From NCBI GenBank assembly GCA_019054805.1, contig JAHQIY010000015.1, forward strand, positions 1,248,001 through 1,312,000: DNA of 64,000 nt. The letters run 5' to 3'. Origin of the DNA: Brachionus manjavacas. Taxonomy: Eukaryota > Rotifera > Eurotatoria > Ploima > Brachionidae. This document shows, piece by piece, positions 25,712 through 35,209 of this stretch; position 1 is the stretch's first letter, and each line of letters opens with the position of its first letter. The position numbers and the translations under genes are program-made. Below the pieces are notes generated by a model. It was not told the DNA's origin. It did not search any database and worked only from the letters and a program-made list of their open reading frames with translations.

Positions 25712-27703
25712 AACGAAAAGCCAACAAGCGCAGAAATTATGTCAATTGGGTTTATAGCAATTAAATACTAGAAAACTAGCCGAGATTTAGTTCGTTGTTA
25801 GTTTAATATTTTTGTGGGTCAATTTTAAAATGGTTTTATATTAATTTATTAGATTTTACTTTTGTTCAAGTAAAATGCCTAAGAATAGTTGAATTATTTG
25901 AAGAATATCTTTACTCAAAATATTTAAGTCAATTTTGCCCACGTACTCCCAAAAATGGCTTCAGTCAAAATTTGCTTCCGCGTTCAGTGATCTCCGCTAG
26001 GCTATGCTTGTGATGTAATTGATTTTTTTGCATTTGCAAGAGTCTAATTAGTAGTAGATATTGCTCATATCTTTGCCAGATGATAAACTAATGCAGCCCA
26101 TAATAGGACTTATGTAACTACTTGGTTGGGTTCATAATTCTAATTAAAATAATTTATACTAACTTTTTACATACAAATATTTTAGACTTTTTTGTTTAAA
26201 TTGAATAAAATTTATTAGGTAAATATTGATTGAAAATTAAAAATAACATTTTTTATTCAAAGGCAGCAATTTTATGCTATTTTAAAATAAAGTCTATTTA
26301 GATGCATTTTGAGGTCGGTGTTTCTGGATCAGATAGGGCTCAGGGTTCAACGGAAAAGCTAGGATTATGTGATTAAATTTTTTATTATTCTTTAATAGAA
26401 TTATTTGTTTTGGCAAATGATGCAGTTCAATGACCAAATAAAACAATTAGTGTGTAGAAAATTTATTAAATTTTTACCATGTTCTAAAAAAGCAAAATAA
26501 GAGAGTATTTTCCAAAGTATTTTGTTCTCTTTTTGTGCGCAATTTTTTCATATTTTCATTTGACTTTTTGTCGTCTAACGCAACGATTTCGGCGAGCATA
26601 AGCTCTATTCATGGAAAAAATGACAATAGAAATTGAATTTTACTTTGCTTGTCAAATTACTCACTGCCTCATTTCAACTTAAATCACAGAATCAAAATAT
26701 TTCTCTTTTCAAAACGTCATTTAACCATTGTTTCAGATAATAAACAATTAAACAAAACAAAAAAGTTCTTTCTTATTCATTTGTGTTGTTGAGTGACTTT
26801 AGAAGTTGGGTAAATTTGATGCAAAGGAAAAATAAATTAACTCTCGACGTATGGTTCAGCTTAAACCAAATAAACTTGAGAAATTAGATGTGAGGATTAG
26901 ATTGCTTAGAATGGCAAGCAAGTGCTTTAAGTGTGTAGAATGATTCAGAAATTTGACTTAAATTGAAGAGGAAACGTGTCTGTTTCTAGAACTAACACGA
27001 TTCGAATATGGCGTTTAACTGACAATTTAAACTTGGCCAAACAACTTAAGAGTTTAATTCTATCCGATATGTTTATGAATTCTGACGTTATAAATTAGAC
27101 TAGAAAATGCAGGTATTAAATAGAGAAAATTAGATTTTCCTCTTCTATATTTGATTAATTTATGTTTATTTATTTATATTTGAGAGAAAAAAAATGGTTG
27201 TAGATTTGCTCTAGTAAAAGTGACATATTATAATAGTTTTATATGTTGTTGTTCGACAGAGCGAATAGAGAAGAGCTATGATAGTCGTTTTATCTAGAAC
27301 AATAGTTCTGTTAGCACCGGTGTCCTTAACTCGACAATATAAACTTTCAGATTAATTATAATACAATTCAAATAGTTTAATAAAAACAAATGATCTTTAA
27401 TTTATTCCATTAACGTTTCTTTGCTTTTAGCTGCCTCTCTCACATAAATTATTCCGATTCGAAAAACAAAAAAGACTAGAAATTCTTCAATTTTTCTAAT
27501 CATCAATTTTTTTTCTCCAATTCCAAAATTAAATTTATCAGTCATTTTAGGTTTTGTGGCCATTGACGTCACCAACAATCGGTCACACAATATATTTTGG
27601 TTTTAATTTGCTATTTTGTTGTCTATTAAATTAATTTTATGTGTCATTTACAGTCAAATTTTTAGCTGTCCGACTAAAAATCGATTATTAAGATTTTTTT
27701 CAG

Positions 27704-27835
27704 TTATGTCACATTATTTTTTAGTTATGTCACTTTTTTTTAATTATGTCACATTGGATGTGACATAACTAAATATGTGTCAAAATTTAGTTAGAGTAAA
27801 AGAAAAAGTTTAATTGTGTCACATTGGTGACATTA
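27704..27835. repeat. Cluster of TTATGTCAC elements with perfect palindromes
   Basis: Direct copies of TTATGTCAC start at 27704, 27725 and 27744, with a variant TTGTGTCAC at 27814. Inverted GTGACA(T)TAA-type copies lie at 27760 and 27827. The copy at 27744 and its inverse form an exact 11-bp inverted repeat around TGG (27744-27768). A second pair, TGTCAC...GTGACA, lies at about 27817-27832. The density is far above what the A/T-rich background suggests. The half-site resembles bZIP targets, but a decayed transposon end is equally possible. Confidence 0.6.
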
Positions 27836-28484
27836 CTGAACAGTTTTGGACTAATTCCAAAATATTTATTTTTAGAGGTCTAGTGAATTGATTAGTGCTT
27901 GGAAAAATGTTCATAATTGTGTTTATTTTGAAAGAAGGAACCAAAAAAAAACAACAACTAAATATTTGGCTTAAAACAAACGCTCTCTGAATAACGTTTC
28001 TCTTTCATAAATTATTCCAATTTTGCAAGTCAGTCAGTTAATCATTTAATAGGAATTGATAGATCAAGTTAAATTAAGATAAATCGAATTATGAATCCGA
28101 GCGAGAGGACCATTGAGTGGCCGCAATTATGCACAAACGTAAACGAACAAAACGCATATATACATACAATTAAAAACTAAAATAAATAAACACTGACACA
28201 GATACGAAACTATGTCTTTTGTATTGTTAGTCGAAAAAAAAAAGAAAAAAGTGTTTAGTTTTTTCTCTTTCTCGAAATACAACAACGAACGAGAGAGCGA
28301 GCAAAAACGAGAGATCCTAATTATAATTTTTTCTCAAAGAGAGAAAAAAAAAAAAAAAAAACTAACAAGAAAATATAATTCTGTATTCAGTTTATTTTAG
28401 AAGTTTATAATTATTATTAAAATTATTATTAGACTTAATCATGATCTAAATTTTATTTCAAGTTTCAATTGATCAAAACATAAT

Positions 28485-28513
28485 TTCTCTCTCTCTTTCT
28501 CTTTCTCTCTCTA
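28485..28513. repeat. CT-rich microsatellite in probable 5' UTR
   Basis: Alternating CT with occasional CTTT, about 140 bp upstream of the start codon at 28651. Confidence 0.7.
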
Positions 28514-28650
28514 TAAATTTTTTTTTCTCTAGCTAGAAATAAAAAAATTCTCATATTGTTCGAAAAAAAATAAAAAACAACAACAAAAATTCACGGCATT
28601 TGTTATTGTTTTGGCAGACGATGAAACACTAAGTTCCTGGTTTTTTTTAA

Positions 28651-29535
28651 ATGATGTTTAATGAATACGTGAACCATTCGAATCAGTGTTCGAATTACTA
28701 CAACGTAGTGCGCAAGGAAGACGTGCAGATGCAGCAGGCGGACACGAGCCGCTTCAAGCAGAAGTGGATGGACGTGAACCAGTCGTATCCGCAGCAGGCT
28801 CACACGCCGCAGTACCACCCAAAGCCGCAACAGTACCCGTACGACTACAACCGCCAGCCGAACACGCCGAGTCAAACATACGAGTTCATTCCGAAGCCGA
28901 ACGAGCGCTCCATAACGCCCACAGTCCAGCAACAGCAGAAGCAATACTACTACCAGAGCAGCGTGCCGAACAGGAGCTACTACGCCAACGGCTACGATTA
29001 CAGCTACGAGCAGGCGGCGGCCATGTCGCCGGCCAACAAATTCAGCAAAAAAGTTTCATCCAGCTCGCTGAACAATGCATCTCAAGTGGACTTTGGCCAG
29101 GCGCCGACGCCCTCCTCCTCGTCCACATCCAGTGTGCTCTCGCCACAGCCCCAGATCAAGATCGACTCGCCCAAGTCCTGGAATACGCCCGTTCCCACTC
29201 CGCTTTCCGTTAGTCAAACGACGCCGCCGCGCAACATCCACCCGTCTCAGTCGAACACCAACCTGAACGAGCTGGCCAGCTCGGACAAGAGCGACCAGTC
29301 TTCCAAGTCACTTCTTAGCGAGATTAACATAAATATAGACGAGTTGTTCATGTACTATCCGGCGGTGTTCGAGGAGATCTACTATTCGCTTAAGTTGAAC
29401 TCCATAGAGCAAATTGAGAACGATCTGAGAAGGTATTTGGAAGAGCAGTTCAAGCTGAATTTGTCGAGCAGCTCGAGCTCACCGGTTAGCGGCAATGCTG
29501 CCAGTGCGGCACCGTCCGCTGGTATCAGAATTTGA
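28651..29535 (+). CDS. Gln/Pro/Ser-rich orphan protein with a conserved-looking C-terminal helix
   Basis: A single exon of 294 residues starting at MMFNEYV. Codon usage is strikingly G+C-rich (CCG, CAG, TCG, GGC) against the flanks. Residues 30-130 are Gln/Tyr/Pro-rich and residues 130-230 are Ser/Thr/Pro-rich with many SP/TP sites. The only segment that looks folded is about 230-275: LLSEININIDELFMYYPAVF followed by a Tyr/Leu/Glu-rich amphipathic stretch ending near RRYLEEQFKLN. A Ser/Ala tail closes it. The layout (long disordered region plus short helical domain) is typical of regulatory or RNA-binding cofactors, but I do not recognise the family. A (CA)n repeat lies in the probable 3' UTR. 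Confidence 0.75.
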   Translation: MMFNEYVNHSNQCSNYYNVVRKEDVQMQQADTSRFKQKWMDVNQSYPQQAHTPQYHPKPQQYPYDYNRQPNTPSQTYEFIPKPNERSITPTVQQQQKQYYYQSSVPNRSYYANGYDYSYEQAAAMSPANKFSKKVSSSSLNNASQVDFGQAPTPSSSSTSSVLSPQPQIKIDSPKSWNTPVPTPLSVSQTTPPRNIHPSQSNTNLNELASSDKSDQSSKSLLSEININIDELFMYYPAVFEEIYYSLKLNSIEQIENDLRRYLEEQFKLNLSSSSSSPVSGNAASAAPSAGIRI

Positions 29536-30256
29536 ATTCAAGAATTTTATTTATGTACAAAAAATTTTTTTTTGTTTATTTAAGTCAGCACAAAAATAAT
29601 TGATACACACACACACACACACACATAAACACACAGTAATTTAGCCTGAATAAACACAAAAAGAAAAAAGTGCGTCGTATGCAAGCTGCTCTACAATCGA
29701 GTTTTTATTTTGTTTTTTTCATGTCAATAAAATTGAGTCCTTGAATTAGCTGGACAAGAGAGATTGTCTGCTTTTTTTTTTTGGTGAGGATTTTATTCAA
29801 CTGTCTTCTTTTTTATTCAATTTTATACTCTAAAAAATTTTTGTTGCCTCTCTTTTCTTTTTATTTCTTTTTTTTTGTTTGTTTCTTACTTTCTTTTTGT
29901 ATAAATTTCACATTTTGATATTGATTTTAAGAGAGGATTTTTTTCGAATTGTTTATGTTTTTTTAAAGTAATTTTTTTATATTAAGTGATTATTATTATT
30001 ATGATTATTAACTTTGTTCGTTTTCAGTTTATTCGAATAAATATTTTTAATAGTAAACATTCAAAACTCTTTTATGTTACATTCAAATACGGTCCTTTAA
30101 TAAGAGCCTTGATAAAATGGCTTTTAGTAGAAATTTTCACACAATTGTGAAAAAGAATGAAAAAATATCGAAATCAGTAAATGATTTCGGAAAATTCTTT
30201 TAAAATATAGCTTATAAAAATGTTTCCTTGATTGACTTTGCTCATGTTAATCAAAA
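29536..30256. other. 3' UTR and spacer
   Basis: Holds the (CA)n repeat and T-rich DNA following the orphan gene, with several AATAAA motifs. No gene seen. Confidence 0.55.
29604..29635. repeat. (CA)n microsatellite
   Basis: About ten CA units followed by an imperfect AAACACACA, inside the probable 3' UTR of the gene ending at 29535. Confidence 0.85.
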
Positions 30257-30676
30257 ATGTCCTTTATCGAAGAAATTCCAAACAATTTATCAGAGGTAAG
30301 CAATGACAACGATCAATATTTGAGCAAAATACTCAGAGGAAAAGGCAAATTTATCTACCATTTTGCTCTTTCTCAAAATTTTGATGGGAATGTGTGGGCA
30401 ACCAAGCGTACAACAGAAAATTTTGCTGGTGATGTAATTTGGTTTCAATTCACCAAATGTTCAATTCGTTTAAAAATTAAAGCAAATGCTTTGTCGAGGC
30501 AACCTAACGAAACTCAAAAAATATCTGACTTAGGCATTAGTAGTTGCGAGGGCTCCGATTCAGATTCAAGTATTAATGACGAAGCTCCACCACAAAAGAA
30601 ATCCAGACATGAAACAAAAAAGCGTGGCCGACCAGTGGGTTCCAAAAAAAACTCAATGAAATATTATTGTTATTAA
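30257..30676 (+). CDS. FLYWCH-like/AT-hook protein, probably MULE-derived
   Basis: An intact 139-codon frame. Residues about 27-75 (GKGKFIYHF, VWATKRTTENFAG, TKCSIRLKIK) follow the layout of a FLYWCH zinc-finger. However, the positions where I would expect the first two zinc cysteines read Ala/Thr and Phe, and the terminal His pair is not seen. After an acidic linker (SCEGSDSDSSINDE) comes an AT-hook, KKRGRPVGSKKN, near residues 121-133. FLYWCH plus AT-hook is common in the N-terminal part of Mutator-like transposases, and a decayed MULE C-terminus lies at 3.9-4.6 kb. This could be a solo fragment, a domesticated DNA-binding protein or a pseudogene. It ends just before a field of transposon relics. 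Confidence 0.5.
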   Translation: MSFIEEIPNNLSEVSNDNDQYLSKILRGKGKFIYHFALSQNFDGNVWATKRTTENFAGDVIWFQFTKCSIRLKIKANALSRQPNETQKISDLGISSCEGSDSDSSINDEAPPQKKSRHETKKRGRPVGSKKNSMKYYCY

Positions 30677-30919
30677 ATAATTTTTTTTGTACCTGAAAAA
30701 ATAAAAACATACTAATTCTATTATATTTGTTTTATTTTTTATAATATAGATTAAATAAAAAAAAAATTGTTCCTAAGTTCAGTATTTTAGTTTATTTAAT
30801 AAATTTATAATAATTATATGCCTTTTTAAAATCAAAATTTTGATTTAAAATTTTTTTTTTAAATCCGGAATAACTACCACAATTAACTATCTGGAACGAC
30901 AATTTATTTGTAAGAACCA

Positions 30920-31622
30920 TAGTCGACAGTTCCCTAGCATAGGAAATCGTTGTCGATATCACTGATAAACTCATTAACTTAACCATAAGCATTTAAGTTA
31001 ACAAGGAGCATAAATAGCTGCTGTAATACGTCTAACGACAGTCGGATAGACAGGCCAAAGTGTATTAATGTAAACATTATATATGGCGACGAGGATAAAA
31101 GTCCCAAGAAGAAAGTGCTTCTCGGTGGCAGTAATGTTTATAGTGCGTGCAAAAGATACCTGACGAGTATCAGGTAGTATCTGAGAAAAATAATAGTCTA
31201 TTGTTGGTACCGGTCATTGGTGATCCAACAGTGGTCAAAATGATCGACAGTTCCCTAGTATTCACTTTATAAAAGCGGGGAAAGATGTGATATAGCGACA
31301 TCTTTGTCGATATCACTGATAAATTCATTAACTTAACCATGAGCCATACTACGTCTAACGACAATCGGATAGACAGGTCCAAGGGTACTAATGTAAGCAT
31401 TACATCTTGATCAACCCTGCATCAAACATATAATAATTCAATTTTTCATAAAAATATCATATAACAGATCATAGAATCTTGATTCCAAATAATAAACACT
31501 CTACACTCCAAGAGTCTAGAACAGCCACATACCAACCTATTTCCTATGATCATTTTAAAGCAGCTCTCATAGACGACTTGCTTAGAAAGTCGTTTCCGAA
31601 AGACTGCTTGCTGTATCACTAA
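30920..31622 (+). pseudogene. Tandemly duplicated coding relic, probably transposon-derived
   Basis: Two related units start near 30922 and 31242. Both contain TCGACAGTTCCCTAG, then GTCGATATCACTGATAAA, then ACGTCTAACGAC...CGGATAGACAGG, with indels between these anchors. In the plus frame they read VDITDKLINLTIS and VDITDKFINLTMSHTTSNDN. Between them, GDEDKSPKKKVLLGGSNVYS is open for about 35 codons. After the second unit, YDHFKAALIDDLLRKSFPKD (about 31530-31610) is also coding-like. Stops and frameshifts separate the pieces. I do not recognise the parent protein. Confidence 0.45.
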
Positions 31623-31690
31623 TCAATTTTATTTTAATAACTATTAAAGCTCAAATAATTTATCATGTCGATCTTTTTATATTAACAGTT

Positions 31691-32425
31691 TAAATTAGGA
31701 ATATTTTCAATTGTTCTGTTTCTTCTAAATCGAATAATTTAAAGTTGACTTAAAAAATAAAAGATTAAAAGTCAGACTTGAATTTTGACCAACTCCGGGT
31801 TACAGCATGAATTGATCAAAAAGAAAAAATAACACTTGTAGCAAGATGTTTAGATTAATACAACTCTATTTGAAATTGTATCAGAGTCGTCTATATATTA
31901 TCTAGAAACGTAGTTAAGTGATTTGTGACAAAGACTATTTTTGTAATTGTGAATTCTAGAATCAAAAAAAAAAAGAAAAATGAAAAAAATTAATAGAAAA
32001 TTTTTTACATAAATCTAAATTTTTTTCTAAAATAATGTGCCTTCAAAAAATTAATTTGTAATTTGTAAAAGAATTTTCAAAAGTTTAAAGTCTATTTTTA
32101 TTTTTATCTAACATTAAGATGCTAAAAATGAATTTCAAGAGACATTTAAAAAACATTTGATAGGATTTTTTTTTTAAATCGAAATTAGAAAATTTTTAGA
32201 CTATAGAAAATTACACTGTTATGGTTTCGGTTAAGCATCTTTTGCACTTCAGTCAAATTAATTTACAAAAAAATGCCAATTTGTCAAAATCACCGAGTTT
32301 TGTTCAAATCTAAGAAAGATTGAATTATGTATTTCTCGAGGAAGTGTATTTGGTAAAATTAGATCACAAAAAACTCGAAAGTAACGGAGTATAATTTTAA
32401 ATGAGAATCTTGTTCCTTTTAAAAC
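31691..32425 (+). repeat. Left arm of a large inverted repeat
   Basis: Pairs with 34636-35209 on the opposite strand. Two blocks are nearly identical: about 50 bp around AAGTTGACTT...AGTCAGACTTG (31735-31790) and about 135 bp around GGTTTCGGTTAAGCATCTTT (32215-32350). About 370 bp between the blocks (roughly 31785-32155) is absent from the right arm and looks like an insertion. Confidence 0.8.
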
Positions 32426-32689
32426 AAAGTAAGTTAAATTAATTAGCTTTTATTATTTATGATAAGGCTGTTAATAAAAATAAAAAACTCTTATTAATTA
32501 CATTATTTAGATCAATTTTTTTTTAAAAAAAAATATAAAAAAAATTTTAAAATTTTTTTTTTCAATTTCAAACTGATTGATTTTTAAATTAGCTAAAATC
32601 TTATTTAAATAAACGAAAAAATAAAATGAGAATCAACTCTTGAAACTTTAAGACATTTTTTTTAAAATGATTAATGAAATTCTAAATCA

Positions 32690-33130
32690 AATTCCAAGTG
32701 GGGCCTTACACATGCCCAATATAAAGTTTTAAGGGTATCGGTTGTCTAGGACCTGAAAGTTCTATTCTGCTTCCCTAGAATGTAAGTTTCTTTGTTGGCC
32801 AGAATTTTGATGTGGTTGCAAAATTTTAGATTACGGCCGAAAATTACTCCAAGATCTTTTGCTATATCTACGAAATTCCGAGTGCTTAATTTCACTAAAA
32901 ACGTTGATAGATAACTCAGCGCACAAAACCTTTTAGGATCTGCTGAACTCCATCCATTTTCATTTCATTTGCCAACGTGAAAGAGAAGAAACCACCTATT
33001 TGACCATTCAGTTAGTGCGTAAAGATCGTGCTACAATATTGTGATGTCGGCGTAGCTACGTATTGTGGAGATTAATTTACCATCATCAGCAAATAGATTC
33101 TATAGATGTCCTACAACTTCAGATGGATCA
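32690..33130 (-). pseudogene. Decayed non-LTR retrotransposon reverse transcriptase
   Basis: The minus-strand translation carries, in order: NLFADDGKLIS (the F/YADD catalytic box, about 33070-33100), LTEWSNRWFLLFHVGK (about 32970-33020), KDLGVIFGRNLKFCNHIK (about 32815-32870) and ACVRPHLEFD (about 32695-32725). These are the palm and thumb motifs of CR1/Jockey-group elements. Several stops and at least one frameshift break it, and no 5' part, endonuclease or tail is present. It lies in the spacer of a large inverted repeat. Confidence 0.8.
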
Positions 33131-33439
33131 AAAGCAAACAAGTTTCATTCATATCTATATTCATTGTAAATTCTATTGCAATTGCGTTCTGGTCAAAATC
33201 ACGTAGAAAAAATGGCTAAATAGCGCAAGAGCTTTGATAAAAATGGCTTTTAATAATAAAAAGGTTTTACCTGTTGCTCAGCTGCCAGAATAATAAAAAT
33301 AAAAGAAAAAGAAATTAGTTTTGATTATTTAATTGATTGATTTATTTTATTTATTATATTGAAAAATTCTTATTTAAAATTGATTTTAAAGAATTTTTTT
33401 CATAAGTGTTGATTAAATGATTTAATGAATATTTCTGTA

Positions 33440-33735
33440 CAGTATGTCACAAAAAGTTAGAATCAAACTTTTTTTTTTATTTGATTGTTTTTTTGTTCAT
33501 TATTTCGTTAACTCGGCTATTTCTCTTTCAGTCTTTGTCTAATTTTTCAAAAAACATGCAATTTGCCATCTCTGTTAGTCAGTTATTTTATTTTTACCCA
33601 TTTTGTCAGATTTTTGGGTAGTCTTACTTTAAAAAAGCTATCATTTGAAAAAATTCATAGTTAAAAATTTTTTTAATTGCAAAAAAACATTATTTTTAAT
33701 TTTTCAACTTGAATCTAACTTTTTGGGACATTCTG
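33440..33735. mobile_element. Tc1/mariner-type MITE with TA target duplication
   Basis: 296 bp beginning CAGTATGTCACAAAAAGTTA and ending with its inverted copy (TAACTTTTTGGGACATTCTG). The terminal repeats match at about 28 of 32 positions. TA dinucleotides flank both ends (33438-33439 and 33736-33737), the target-site duplication of the Tc1/mariner superfamily. There is no transposase inside, so it is a non-autonomous element. It sits inside the large inverted-repeat locus. Confidence 0.85.
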
Positions 33736-33740
33736 TACAA

Positions 33741-34635
33741 ACAACATTTCTTGTAAGAAAAACTTGAATGAATGAATTTCAATGAATTTGAATGTTTTTT
33801 TCTTTTCTTAATTTTTTAATTAAAATTTATTTTTATGCTGAAAAAAATTAAAAAATATTATGTAATCTAAAAAAATGGATTTAGACGATTTTAAAAACAC
33901 TATATTCAAATATCAAAGTAAGTTATCGTAAGTAAATGCATGAAAATTTTACTTTTTTTCTCACATTCGAGTTTTAAATATTAAGATTTTTATACAATTT
34001 TGAACAATAATGAAAAAATGCAATTTTTCGAATCAATTTTAAAAAACAATAAATTGTGTTAGTTACTTTTCTAATCTTGTTACATTGAAATTAATTAGAT
34101 TAACTCAAACATTTTGTTATTTTTATTATAAAAAAAAATATGCTTTGTTTTTTTTTATACAAATAAATAATTAAAAAAAAGCATTAAAAACAATTGGTGT
34201 ATGGAAGTAATATGATGGGAGTTTTATTTTTCCACGAAAAATTATTCTTAATAAAAATATGATTGCTAGCAATGAATGTATCATAAAAAAATGTATTTAA
34301 GTAAATAAAATACAAATTTATTGCATCATTAAATATTTTAAATTTTTTCTTTTTTTTTATTAAATTATTTTTTAATTGTGAAAATATGAAAGTCAAAGAT
34401 TTTTGTTTTAATATGAAGGATAAAATTAACAAAATATCCTGTATTTCGTAAAGATAATCTAATTAAATTTTAATGTAATAAAGAAAAGAAAAGTTACTAA
34501 TCCAATTTAAACTTTTTTAAAATTGATCTAAAAAATTGAAATTTTTCATTATTGTTCGAAATTATATTATTAAAGGCCATATCTTATTAAAAGTTTTATC
34601 ATAAATAATAAAAACTAAGTAATTTAAATTACTTT
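33741..34635. other. Non-coding spacer inside the inverted-repeat locus
   Basis: A/T-rich. A short ATG frame at 33874 (MDLDDFKNTIFKYQ) ends on a perfect GTAAGT donor, which looks like a first exon, but no downstream partner exon was found. Confidence 0.4.
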
Positions 34636-35209
34636 TTTTTAAAAGGAACGAGATTCTCTTCTAAAATTGCCAAATTTGAGTTTTCTTTTGAGTTTTTTGT
34701 GATATAAATTTTCTCAAATTTATAATTTTATGAGCAAATTGGGAAAGAGGCTTGATAGTTCTGTGTTGAGCTCATTCAACATTCTTTTAAAATCTCTAAA
34801 TGATAAGGAAAGATAATAGCCAAAGATCGACATGATGAATCTGGAAATAGTTTGAAAGTGAATTCAGAAAGGAATAGAGCAATACAGTAAACTTAAATCA
34901 AAAACAAAAGAGTACCAAATAAACTTCCTCGAGAAATACATAATTCAATCTTTCTTAAATTTGAGCAGAACTCGCTGATTTTCACAAATTGGCATTTTTT
35001 TGTAAATTAATTTGACTGAAGTGCAAAAGATGCTTAACCGAAACCATAACAGTGTAATTTTTTAAAGTCTAAAGTTTTTATAATTTCAATTTAAAAAAAA
35101 ATCCTATCACAATTCAAGTCTGACTTTTAATCTTTTATTTTTCAAGTCAACTTTAAATTATTCGATTTTGAAGAATCAAAAAAATTAGAAATATTCCTAA
35201 TTAAAATTG
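34636..35209 (-). repeat. Right arm of the large inverted repeat
   Basis: Inverted copy of 31691-32425. The two matching blocks lie at about 34915-35060 and 35085-35190. About 200 bp near 34700-34910 is present only in this arm. Confidence 0.8.

Larger units (their letters stand above)
25487..28650. other. Non-coding region with simple repeats and a palindromic cluster
   Basis: 3.1 kb without a supported gene, between NUDT12 and the G+C-rich orphan at 28651. It contains a GA repeat at 25685-25711, the TTATGTCAC cluster at 27704-27835, an A-run near 28330 and a CT-rich repeat at 28485-28513. The right part is probably the promoter and 5' UTR of the downstream gene. Confidence 0.5.

Noticed and set aside
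28603..29266. Several open frames on both strands over the G+C-rich orphan gene
   Set aside because: High G+C lowers stop frequency in all frames; only the 28651 frame has balanced composition and a plausible start and stop.
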